DNA of 64,000 nucleotides from Aralia elata (lineage: Eukaryota; Streptophyta; Magnoliopsida; Apiales; Araliaceae): positions 85,719,265-85,783,264 of the forward strand of contig CM068386.1 of assembly GCA_034770075.1 (NCBI GenBank). Reading direction: 5' to 3'. Every line of letters starts with the position of its first letter. Positions within the stretch are counted from its first letter, which is position 1. The notes under the pieces were generated by a model. That model searched no databases. It was not told where the DNA came from and was given only the letters and a program-made list of their open reading frames with translations. Shown here piece after piece: positions 10,701 through 20,713 of this stretch. A program made the position numbers and the translations under genes.

Positions 10701-11558
10701 AGAAACCTCTACCTTTTGCATCATGAAGCTAGTGAAAGACTTGTGTCACTAGGGTGGCTAGTGACACATTAGGAAGCTATGACACTTCATAGGTAACTAC
10801 TTGACATTATAGGAAGGTATGATATCAAGTCTACCATTACAACTTCCCACACAAGCTAGCTACTTAATTAAAATAAAGTTTGAAATCAACTTACTCCTCC
10901 TTTCTCCTAAGTGCACGGCAAGGAGGGATTTTATCCCAAAATGTTGTCCCAATTAGCTTTAAATAAATAAACAATTGTTACACATTTAATAAATCAAGTG
11001 GCTAGGTTTTGGACCACACATTAATTACCATTGACTTCCAATTTAAATGATTAGGCTAATAAAATCCTAATCTATTTAATGCAATATTGGGTCATTTAAT
11101 TTAACCCCATGATAGCTCACTTAATAAGCCACACAATTAATACTCAAATCCATGATTAATATAAATGATTGGACTAGGTTCATTAATTAAGTAACTTAGT
11201 CAATCAATCAATAATTACTAAATTAACTATTAATAATTATTATCCAATTTGGACCATATCTCATCAACAATTACTATCATTAATTAATTCACACACCTTA
11301 TTTACTAACTATATTCAATTTACTTGAATACTTAATTTAGTAAATATCTTGCCAACTTTGTGGATATAAAGCCTTAGGGTTTGCTCACTAGTTTAAATAT
11401 ACTACTAGTGATCTCCTTAACACAAATTTATGTCAATAAGCCACATAGTCACATAATCCACCAATACACCCAAAGGTTTAATTAATAACACAAAGTTAAC
11501 TAATTAAAATTAAATTATATTTAATTAATAATGACGTTCAAAATTTACGGGCATTACA
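7734..11558 (-). mobile_element. Solo LTR F, 3.8 kb, of the same chromovirus group
   Basis: The ends are TGTGACACCC...GGGCATTACA with 5-bp target duplication CCCTT (7729-7733 and 11559-11563); removing it rejoins A's gag. The plus-strand start TGTGACACCCCCAAATCCGGG matches the LTR 3' ends of B and C, so it is in minus orientation. It lacks primer site, polypurine tract and coding sequence, as expected of an LTR left by unequal recombination. It carries the family's conserved block (GGGGATCAGCCTTTC, near 8299), the short lysine-rich frame (7978-8031, 17 codons plus TAG, ending VQE) after a TTTCAG acceptor, and a donor-like AAG/GTGAAA near 10281. An AT tract of degenerate TTAATAATATT words fills about 8880-9130. 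Confidence 0.85.
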
Positions 11559-11563
11559 CCCTT

Positions 11564-12000
11564 GCTCTATGATAAATTGTCAGTGTTTCAAATTGAATCA
11601 TTCGGGACGATGCTAGAGAAGGCTATCATTGCCGAGAGAGGGAATAATGCGTTAAGCCAATTCAGTTAGGAGGGACAGAGCAATAAAACTGAAGGAAGCA
11701 ATAAGTGAAAATGGAAGGACAATAGAAATCCAGGAAATTTTGGAAGTAAGCAAAAAGACACGAAGAAGAGGGTCGAAGGGTGTAATAACTGTGGAAAGTG
11801 GCATACGGGGGTATGTACGAAAGCCAAGAAGATGTGTTACAACTGTGGGCAAGACAGACATAACTCTCCTCATTGCCCCAATCCAAAGAAAGGTGTATGT
11901 TTTAATTGTTAATCGGTAGATCACCAAGCAAGAAATTGTCTGATGAAGAGGACAAGTAGAGAAACTGGAAAGAAGTAAGATAAAGTCCGAGATATAGGAC
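11564..12000 (+). pseudogene. gag of element A, 3' part (nucleocapsid zinc knuckles), broken
   Basis: This continues the interrupted Gag: the end of the capsid (IESFGTMLEKAIIAE), a lysine-rich linker, then zinc-knuckle motifs CNNCGKWHTGVC (incomplete), CYNCGQDRHNSPHC and CFNC-(stop)-SVDHQARNC. Several stops interrupt it. No protease, reverse transcriptase or integrase follows: after about 180 bases of non-coding sequence the polypurine tract and LTR begin. The element therefore looks gag-only and would depend on a partner for polymerase and integrase. Confidence 0.8.
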
Positions 12001-12171
12001 CTTTTGTAATAATTAAGATAATAAGGTAAGATAATACTTGATGTGAATGCAGTATGGAATAAGCACAATGTCGTTGTAGCTGTGTGGAAACTCGAAGGAA
12101 AAGATGTTGGAATTATATCTGTCCTTTTTAATGTAATTTTGTAGTAGTGATTCTAAGGACAGAATCCTTAT

Positions 12172-12183
12172 AAGGGGGAAGAA
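12172..12183 (+). promoter_or_regulatory. Polypurine tract of element A
   Basis: AAGGGGGAAGAA lies immediately before the LTR start TGTGATGACC. It is preceded by GATTCTAAGGACAGAATCC, a form of the ATTCTGGGGACAGAATCC motif found before the polypurine tracts of C and D. Confidence 0.75.
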
Positions 12184-13597
12184 TGTGATGACCCGAGAAG
12201 TCATATAGCCTTGTAATTAGATTTTCGATATAAATATCTAATAAAATAAAATTTTATGAATATTATTATATGTGAATGTGATTTTATGTGATTAAAGGTC
12301 GAATGATGACCTAGTATGTGTGTTATGTGATTATGTATATATATTGTTTTGTAGATGAAAAAAATTCAGAGTAAAAACTAAAACACTATTCATAAAACGT
12401 AAAAAATGCTAACAAACATTTTTTTTTCTCGAATTACATCATAGCGTTTATTCGGGAAAGAGAGATGAAATCTTTAATAAAAGTTTTTTAGGAAAAAGAC
12501 GTTAAAATATTATTCATACGAAAAAAACCTTTTTCATTTTTTGACTTTTCGAATTACGTCATAGTGTTTATTTGGGAAAGAGATGAAATCTCTAATAAAA
12601 TGAACAAATGAAGAATTTCACGGTTTTGGCTAAGGAACGAGTTAGGAAAAACCTAACTAGAAGAAAAATGAACGAGTTATGAAACGTAACTAAAAACGTA
12701 ATGAGAAGCTAACGGGAAGACAAAATCTAAAAGGGGCTTGGGAAGGGGGGTGTACCCAACCACTTGGCCTTGTGGAGGGGCCAAGGGGCAACCTCCTATC
12801 CAAGAGGTAAGAAGAAATTATAAGCAAGCTAATTAATGCTAGGCTAAAAAGTCTTGTTTAGTAATGACTTTGTTCCCCCATGTTAACCCTAGGTTAGCTT
12901 AACTTGGGAGATGATTAAGCTAGACTAAGGAGTGGTTAGCAAGAGTATGGAGAGTTGAGGGGCAAGACTTATGGAGACCAAAGATGGATGACCAACTTAT
13001 AAACTTAGCAAAGTTTGCTTAATATAGGCAAACCATCATCTTTTTCTCCCAACACTTGATCATTTCATTTCATTTGCTAAGTGTTGAGAAAAGAGAGAAA
13101 GAGAGAATAGAGAGAGAAAAGAGAGGCACAGATTGGAGAAGGAGGAAGGATAGGAAAGCTAGCAAGCTTTGATGAAAAGGAAGAAGGAAGAAGAAAGAAC
13201 AACAAAGGACAATTGAAGGAAGATTTAGCGTATAAATTAAAGAATGCTTTAGGCAAGTTTTCGAACTCTCATTCAATTTATGTGTTGAATGCATGCCCTA
13301 ATTTACACAATACTTTCATATTGTGTGAATTTAAGTTTTCTGACTTATACAAATTTATATATTGTGCAAGTATTCTATGACCTTGTACAAATTTATTATT
13401 CTGTGTAAGACATGAGTTTAAACTGTGAAATTTTATTTGTTATATAAAATTCATCATATTATGTGATATAAGCTATGAAAAAGAGTTACTGCCATTTGAT
13501 TCGGCTTAACTCGATTTGTTGAACTATTCCAGTTGGAATATTTATTGATGAAATATGCATTGTAATAATTCTTGAATTGTGATAAGTTAATAGTGCA
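12184..13597 (+). mobile_element. 3' LTR of element A, left part
   Basis: It starts TGTGATGACCCG directly after the polypurine tract and continues at 23524-24222 beyond element B; joined length is about 2.1 kb. It includes a tandem duplication (CGAATTACATCATAGCGTTTA near 12434 and CGAATTACGTCATAGTGTTTA near 12549, each followed by a GGGAAAGAGATGAAATCT-like word). A purine-rich stretch (AGAAAAGAGAGAAAGAGAGA, near 13085) fits a transcript leader. Confidence 0.75.
12434..12600 (+). repeat. Direct duplication in the LTR of element A
   Basis: Two copies about 115 bases apart of a block of about 60 bp: TCGAATTAC(A/G)TCATAG(C/T)GTTTATT, then GGGAAAGAGATGAAATCT and TAATAAAA. Confidence 0.75.
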
Positions 13598-15883
13598 TGT
13601 GACACCCCCAAATCCGGGTACTTAATTCCCACCGATTTGGTGTTCACTATATCATTCATTCATAACTAACTACCCATAATAAAGGACAATCAAATTAAGC
13701 TGAATGAAATATCTTCCCACAAAAGGGATTACATCTCTAATCTCTTAATTAAATAAAATCCTAGGTTATCTAACCTTTATTACATCACTGCGGAATTAAA
13801 ACATAAAATTAAACAAATCTTATTACAAAGAACTAAATCAAATAGAATAAACATCTTCATTTGCTCATCTTGCCCTTGCCCTTGCTAGTGGATGGCTCAT
13901 CCGACTTTTCAGGTTTAGCTGCAATGTTTTATGCAAGAGTGGGCATACAATTGCTCACAAGTATGATAACGATAACAACTAAACAATCAATGGAGTAGAT
14001 TTTAACTGAGGTATAATAGCTTATTTGAAATCAATCAATAACAATTCAAAGAACTAAAAGCTCAATAGAAAACTTGGCTCAAGAACTGAATATAGATTTC
14101 AAGAATAAAAGTGTACCTGAGGGTCATAAGACCTCGAACTGTGTCCTAGGTTAATAAGTAATTCTACCGTAACCTTTAACAGTCTTATAGACTATGGACT
14201 ATTCATCTCGTACTCAGGGGGATCAGCCCTTTGTACAATGTATTGTGCACAAACATTTTAACGCTATTGCGTAGTTTAATCCCCTATATTAGGGTTGTTC
14301 ATCTCAGTTTAACTTCAGATTCCCTACTAAAAGAAACTTGGTTTGGAATAACTTCAAGATATTCTAAATCTTTGGAACGCTCATCAACCATGGACTAGTT
14401 GAATCAATAAGGATTTGCTAGTCATTAAAGCATTTGATTCAACAATAGAATCGTACAACAAGATTTAAGTTTGAAGTTTGAATAAGGTTTCATGACTGGA
14501 TAATAAATGACTAGAATATAACATAATCATTTGTCATTGTATCAACCTTGCTTGAATAATGATAAGCTAAGGTTAATAAGCTTGCTCAATGGAAGGAAAG
14601 TAAGAAACTTGCTTTCAACGGAATAAAAAGATTAAGGGTAGAAAACTTGCCTCGTGCGTAGATTACAGGTTAATATTCACGTTCCTTAATCAACCTATAC
14701 ATTTTGATTATAAAACGACAACGATAATTAGTTACAGAATTATATACACTTTAAGATTCGTTCTTATCCTATTTCATTGTAACATCTCGATTGTCATTTG
14801 ATATTCAATAAGTATTTGCTTAACAACCATTGTGGTATCTCATAAATTATTTAATATCTTAATCTAAGCCTTAAACGTACACATGGCCATATAACATAAT
14901 CATAAAGAAAAGAATTTTTTTTATTTTCTGTTCCACCGCCAGGGCGGTGGATTTCTTCACAAACCAGCGCCGGGGCGAGGAAGGTAGTTTATTTCAACCG
15001 CCGGGGCGAGGACACCGCCGGGGCGAGACTTCCAGTACATTTTCACCGCCGGAGCGGTGGACTCGACTGTTATCTCCTACAGTTCGCAAACCAGCAAAAT
15101 TCAGACCAAATTTTCCAAATTCTATCAGCCGACTCACAAATTAAACATACTCGGACATCAAACATGTTGTAAAACAATTACCCAACATGTTTCTAACAAT
15201 TCCAATCATCATAAAACATATAATCAACAAATTAAAAACCAAAAATTTACTGTTTAAGTAAAATAATCATGTTTTGGCCTTTTTAATGAAATTGAACATT
15301 GTGAATTCATCTCCAAACTATTTTAATCCATTCCACTTACATTCTTTTTGTTATTGAACATACTAACAATAATAACAACCAATCTACAGATTATTACATG
15401 GATTGAACACTAATTTTAAACCCAAAGTAAGCCATATTCATATGTATAAACTCAAGAACACAAAACCCATTTAAAACTTGTTTTCATGGATTCTAGTTAC
15501 AGAAAATCATTTATAATTGCTATATAACCGTTTATATACCCATACAAACATGCATAATCATCACATAAATAATTTCTAGCAAATTTTAATTAATCAATAT
15601 TTTACAGAGAACTAGCTTGAAGAAAATAAGAACTAAGGTTTTAGATTAGATTATTACCTGATAATTCTTCTCAGATTATGATAAGATGATTATACTGGCT
15701 TAGTAATCCTCTTCCTTCACCTCTCAATTCACAGAACTCTCTCCCTTCCACCTTCAACTTCTCTGATAATCTTTTCTCTCAACAAAACTCTGTTTTGTTT
15801 TGTTTAGGCTTAGCACACTTTAACGTAAAATAAAAAAAATTGATCCCATATTAAGTCTTAGCTATTACAAAATTTAAAAGTCC
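13598..15883 (-). mobile_element. 3' LTR of element B, truncated
   Basis: It matches 20714-23003 of the other LTR almost throughout, then stops after AAAATTTAAAAGTCC and passes directly into protease/reverse-transcriptase coding sequence. About 515 bp of LTR (the U3 start) are missing. It contains the lysine-rich frame (13857-13919), the conserved GGGGATCAGCCCTTTGTAC block (near 14218) and the GC hairpin island (14933-15060). Confidence 0.9.
14933..15060. repeat. GC-rich hairpin island in element B 3' LTR
   Basis: Repeats of a CGCCGGGGCG core occur in otherwise AT-rich DNA: CCACCGCCAGGGCGGTGG (arms CCACCGCC/GGCGGTGG), CGCCGGGGCGAGG, ACCGCCGGGGCGAGG, and a final CACCGCCGGAGCGGTG. It is the counterpart of the island at 22050-22194. 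Confidence 0.85.
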
Positions 15884-17661
15884 CAGCTAGCAGCTCTTGC
15901 AGTTGCACCATCAACTCCTTCAACTCTACCGGAGCCATTCGATACAGGGCTTTTGATATAGGGGCTGTTCCTGGTGCTAGATCAATTACGAATTCAATTT
16001 CCCTATTTGGCGGTAGTCTCGACAAATCATCAGGGAACACGTCTGCAAAATCCCTAACTACTGGTATCTCTTCTAGCTTTGCACCCACCTTCCGTGTACT
16101 AACTATGTAGGCTAGATATCCTACACATCCTTGTCTCAACATCTTTCTGGCCTGCATCATCGTTAGATAACTCGCTTGTCTAGGCGACTTGCTGCCATAA
16201 AACACTACCTTTGACGGAGTCATAAGGTTCACACATTTCTTTTGGCAATCAATAATTGCCCCATGGTTGAACAACCAATCCATTCCCAGAATAACGTCAA
16301 ACTCCCCAAGTCGAATTGGGATTAAGTTTACCGTCATTACATGACCCTTAATATCTACCCGACAGTTCTTGTGTATAAACTTAACATGAATCACTTTTTT
16401 ATTCACGATTTCTATGTTCATAGGGTAATCTAACTCTTCCTGAGGTAACTCTAATTTTCTAGCAAAATCATCGGATATAAAAAAATAAGTAGCACCCGAA
16501 TCAAATAATACGTAAGCATTTACACTATTGACCGGAATGATATCTGACACCACATCCCTGGACTGCACAACATCCTGCACCGTCATGTTAAATGTTTGGG
16601 CGGTAGGTCGGTTAGACGGCGTCAGTCCAGTGATAGTCAAATTGCCACTGCTGCTGCTTCCCTTTCCTCCGATTGCTCCTCCCGAAACCTTCTTAGGGCA
16701 ATCACGAGCAAGGTGATCCTTCGATCCACAAGTAAAACATGCACACTTTTTGGACTGGGGTAATTTGGCGCAATGTGACCCTCTTGTCCACAATTAAAGC
16801 ACAATGTCTTGCCCTTCAAGAAAACACCCACACGATTCTTCCAGTAGTTGCTGCACGCTTCCACCTTCTTCTGATTTCCTTGCTAACTTCTAGTAGAAAC
16901 ACTATCATTCCACTTTCTCTTCTGTCCACTGCCACCATGGCTACCACTTGCCTTATTCTCATTTTCATTTTTCTTCTTCTTTTGCTCCTGATTGTACTTA
17001 GACAGAGCATCACTTCCTCCTTTGGTGATAATCGCCTTCTCTAGCACTGCCGCAAATGAATTCAATTGGAACATCGAAACTCGACTAAACAACCAGGGCT
17101 TCAGTCCCTGCTCAAACCTTCTAGCCTTTCTCTCATCAGTATTAACTTGATATTGTGCAAACCTCACCAACTCATTAAATCTTGCAGCATACTCAGGAAC
17201 CGTCATTGTACCTGCTTTAACTCTAGAAATTACACCTCCATCTGATTCTGCGCACTCGCCGGAAAATAAGTTTCGAAAAATATCTCCTTGAATCTATCCT
17301 ACGGAATTACCCCTTGACCACCTCGAGTTTTGTTGGTTTGCCACCAATAACTAGTTTCTGATTTGAGCATAAATGTTGTGAATGCAGTCTTCTGGTCCTC
17401 GCTGACCCTAGCGACATCAAAAACCTTTTCCATCTCCATGACCCATGTTTGTGCTTCGATCAGATTCATAGAGCCTTGAAATTCTGGGGGTCCAACAGCC
17501 TTGAAATCTTTGAAGGTTGTGGCCTGCACTAGAGGTTGATTCGTAAATGCTCCCGTTAACAAATCTACCAACTGTTGCATTGGATTAGCGTTGGTTTTCT
17601 CGTTGTTATTTGTTGATCCTTCAGGGGTCTATTGACGTGTTGGTCTTCTTCTTGGCGGCAT
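15884..17661 (-). pseudogene. gag-protease of element B, broken and 3'-truncated
   Basis: Gag starts at 17661 (MPPRR). The capsid motifs FKDFKAVGPPEFQG, EAQTWVMEMEKVFDVARV and ARRFEQGLKPW are followed by zinc knuckles (CFNCGQEGHIAPNYP, CFTCGSKDHLARDCP), a retropepsin motif (LFDSGATYFFI) and the start of the reverse-transcriptase region (FVIDLAPGTAPISKALYRMAPVE, LQELLA). Lesions seen: a stop after RPTRQ near 17634, a frameshift between 17299 and 17206, a stop near 16883 and a frameshift near 16790. The frame is cut at about 15884 where LTR sequence begins, so the catalytic half of pol is absent. Gag packages RNA and protease matures Gag-Pol in functional relatives. Confidence 0.85.
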
Positions 17662-17956
17662 CTTACTGTTAAGAATTCCCTCTATTAGATTACTGCTCAA
17701 TTACTTAAACATTTAAGTTCTAACTTAAATATTTATAAACAACATTTAGCACATAACACATCCGATGAACTTCCGTATTTTATTCATTTACTGATTCAAA
17801 ACATAACATGGATAACATCATAGTTATTTACATCATCTATCCTGAATTCATAATATTTCAGGATTACATCATCATATTTCTCTATTTATCTCATTTAAGA
17901 TTTACATCATATTAGCCCTCTTAGAAAAACAACTTATTATTACTGCTATTCGTGAC

Positions 17957-18506
17957 CTACAACGACATTCCACGTCGCACGGCTTCTTCGCGCTCTTGCT
18001 TCATGATACGAATCATCGTCCTACAATCCATCACATACCACGGTAAATCTTCGAACTGAGTTGGATAATGATAAACCCGATCCTGAGCTCTATCCATCCC
18101 TGTGTGGAAAACATGCTCCATCTCATCCATCTTGGCTTTCTTTGACTGTATCTCATCCTCCACATGGTTTGCATGATCAACAGCTTTCATCCACGTGTCC
18201 TCGGCTCTGGCACGCTTTGCAAACTCTTCTCTCAACTCACTCTTCAGTTTCTCCACCTTAGCTGATAACTCCTCCTTTTGGCTCTCTGCCTGAACCAACT
18301 TCCACTCCACGTCCCCAAGATGTATGTCAAGCTCCTCAATCTCGTTATTCTTCTGCTCTATGGTGGTCTGATGATCTGCCACCTGCTCCTCCAACTCCTC
18401 CACCCTACCCTGCAACTCTATGTTGCGATCATACACCTGCTCATACATATGAACACCTAAGGAAGATAATGATATCTCCCCAGGGTCTTCTTCCTCGTCC
18501 TCAATC
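17957..18506 (-). pseudogene. ORF0 of element B, C-terminal part
   Basis: This is the coiled-coil half of the extra protein upstream of gag, with motifs YEQVYDRNIELQGRVEELEEQ, LDIHLGDVEWKLVQAESQKEE and a C-terminal block ending RAQDRVYHYPTQFEDLPWY...ARRG-like (EAVRRGMSL). It is separated from its N-terminus (20321-20478) by solo LTR G. Removing G and one copy of CAATC restores a continuous frame of about 235 codons with no other lesion, so the ORF was open when G inserted. The stop lies about 295 bases ahead of the gag start. Confidence 0.8.
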
Positions 18507-19088
18507 TGTTAGGTTTGTACATAGTGCGAATATGCAATCAAATTACATAAATAGTGCGGAAGCGCGATAAAATCAGATTTTAAAATTTTATACAAACCAT
18601 CACCATGATCTTTCTTTATGCATAATTATTAATTAAACAAAAGAGATGGAGAATAAGAATTATACCCTTGTAGAATTCTAGCTTCCTCAGGTACAAGTTC
18701 ACTTCCAATTCTTTCGCGTTCTCCTTGAATTCCACCGATTAAATTCCTTCCTTTGATCAAAGTTAGCCACCCAAGTGTTTGGCCTCTAGAGGTGATCCAC
18801 CAAGGAATAATACTTGTTCAAGAAGATGGGTGTTGGCAAAACCCTAGTTTCTATCTCTATAGAAATTGTAAGTACTCTCTACAATTCTTATGCAAGAGTG
18901 TGTAACCCTAATCTATGATAAGACTTCTCTTATTTATAGATGTAGGAAAACCCTTCCCTAAACTATTTAGGATTAGGGTTTCTATTTTAATTAAACTCCT
19001 TTAATTAAATTAAACTCCTAATCCAATTAGGAATTCATGTGAGAGTACTTCTATTAATTAATTCTCAATCCCTATTAGGAATTAAATA

Positions 19089-19122
<34 letters not shown>

Positions 19123-20315
19123 GACTCCTCTTATTAATTTATATTTAATATTTATAAAATATTAAATAATAAATATTAAGCTATTTAATTTATTCTATCT
19201 CCATAGACTAAATTAAATACACTTAACTTATTATTACAATTATGCCATTTACTTCTTAAATAAATATTTTTCTTTTGCGGTGTGACCCTTTAGGTTCTCC
19301 ATATTAAACCGGTTGTGAATAAATCAATTAGAACAATTCTAATCTTATTTAAATAAATAAATTAAACTATTTAATTCATTTAAATAAATAATATTTATTC
19401 TACAATAAGGGTAAGCCCCCTTAGCGATCAACAACTTTCCAGATAATATAGATTTCAACATTAATCATAAAAGAACCTTTCAGTGCATAGTTACCGTACA
19501 ATTCAATCCTTCTACCATACAATGTCCCAATTAAATATAAGACATGGAATTACTGTCAAGTCTTATTTTATTTAATTATATGTATTTCGATTCTCAAATG
19601 CACAACTCTAATTAATGCAAATTAGAAACTCCTTTCTAATTTCATTCTGCTTTGGCCAAAGACTTCTGAGTCGTCATTTATCGAATCACATAGGATATTC
19701 TCTCCTTTTACTAGAAGTGGTAGATTCTTTATTGATCATTCACCTATCTCCATATATAACTTATTATACCCAATCATACCCTTTGATATACCCTAAAGGT
19801 CTTAAGGGACATGTTAAAGTATAACTCATCATACACAAGATACTATGATGATCTCAAGTCCAAGGATCACTTGTACTACTATCACTAGAGGAATTCCTAT
19901 TGACAGGCGAGTAAAACTCCATTAGGTATTCCTTAGCGAGCCACGTTCAGTGAACTTATTCTCTAATAAGCACCTACATACTTGCTTTAGTGTCTCCACA
20001 CAAATGATTATGAGATCAATCATCCTCTTCATAAGAGCAAGCAACGTATGTACTAATCTATCCGGATTCACTAATCCCCTTTTTAGTAATCCAACGATTA
20101 GGAACAATTTTAGTTTGTGAGCTATCTAGAATTTAGATCTCATTAGCATGATCACCATCATGATTCTAAAAACATTGCTCAAAACTATGGGTTTATCACA
20201 TTTAATATAACAACACCATGTAGATAAAGTAAAATGCCTTTAACAAACAAATAAGATTACAAAGTATATGCTACATCATATCAAATATGATTGGCTTGTG
20301 TGCATACTGCTTTCA
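18507..20315. mobile_element. Solo LTR G, 1.8 kb, inserted in ORF0 of element B
   Basis: It starts TGTTAGGTTTGTACATAGTG and ends GCATACTGCTTTCA, flanked by CAATC (18502-18506 and 20316-20320). The undivided site is seen in element C (CCTCAATCTCCTCAGG). The TG...CA ends and 5-bp duplication fit an LTR. There is no coding sequence, and no primer site or polypurine tract, so it is a solo LTR. The superfamily is unknown; size and AT-richness suit Ty1/copia. An (ATA)n tract lies at about 19091-19131. Confidence 0.75.
19091..19131. repeat. (ATA)n microsatellite in solo LTR G
   Basis: About twelve nearly uninterrupted AAT/ATA trinucleotides. Confidence 0.9.
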
Positions 20316-20320
20316 CAATC

Positions 20321-20478
20321 TCCTCAGGATCCTCCTCAGGATCAGTCTCAGGCTCGTACTCCGGACCTACAACTATGATCAATGGGGATGGTACCCTCTG
20401 GACTAGCTGCTCCCGGACTACATGAACATCTCGGGGCTCCTCCTCCCTAGCCTGACTGGATCCTCCTTTATCAGACAT
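20321..20478 (-). pseudogene. ORF0 of element B, N-terminal part
   Basis: It starts at 20478 with MSDKGGSSQAREEEPRDVHV, then EQLVQRVPSPLI and an acidic run (EPETDPEEDPEEI) where solo LTR G interrupts it. It matches the N-termini of the C, D and E versions: MS(D/G)...EEE..D(I/V)(H/Q)VV.EQLV. The start codon lies about 235 bases downstream of the 5' LTR in element orientation. Confidence 0.8.
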
Positions 20479-20698
20479 CCTGCCACAAAAATTTTAAGTT
20501 TAATTACTACTCGATACTACTCGCGAGCACATAAGTTATAACACATAAGTTATAACACATAAAGTCTTTTATTATTAACCTTCAATGAATTTCCTTAATT
20601 CATTCCTTAGAACTCGATAAGAGTTTTAACACCACTACATTTTTGATTCTTTCTAAGGCTAACTCCTAAGGTTCCCCACCTAAAGTTCTTAACCTACA

Positions 20699-20710
20699 AC
20701 ATTGATACCA
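20699..20710 (-). promoter_or_regulatory. Primer-binding site of element B (tRNA-iMet type, diverged)
   Basis: On the minus strand TGGTATCAATGT lies three bases (GGT) beyond the LTR end. The first eight bases TGGTATCA match the site in D and E (TGGTATCAGAGC), complementary to the 3' end of plant initiator tRNA-Met. Confidence 0.75.
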
Positions 20711-20713
20711 ACC

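Noticed and set aside
11652..12068. Minus-strand 138-codon frame
   Set aside because: It is antisense to the zinc-knuckle part of element A's gag.
16739..17044. Plus-strand frames opposite gag of B, C, D and E (also 31807-32359, 48587-49046, 54227-54560, 55741-56069)
   Set aside because: Mirror frames of low-complexity Lys/Glu-rich coding sequence on the other strand.
19922..20107. 61-codon frame inside solo LTR G
   Set aside because: It lies within an LTR with no coding context, and no conserved counterpart was available to compare.
18507..20315. Intron within ORF0 of element B
   Set aside because: The ends are TG...CA with a 5-bp CAATC duplication and not GT...AG, and the three other families have no interruption there.
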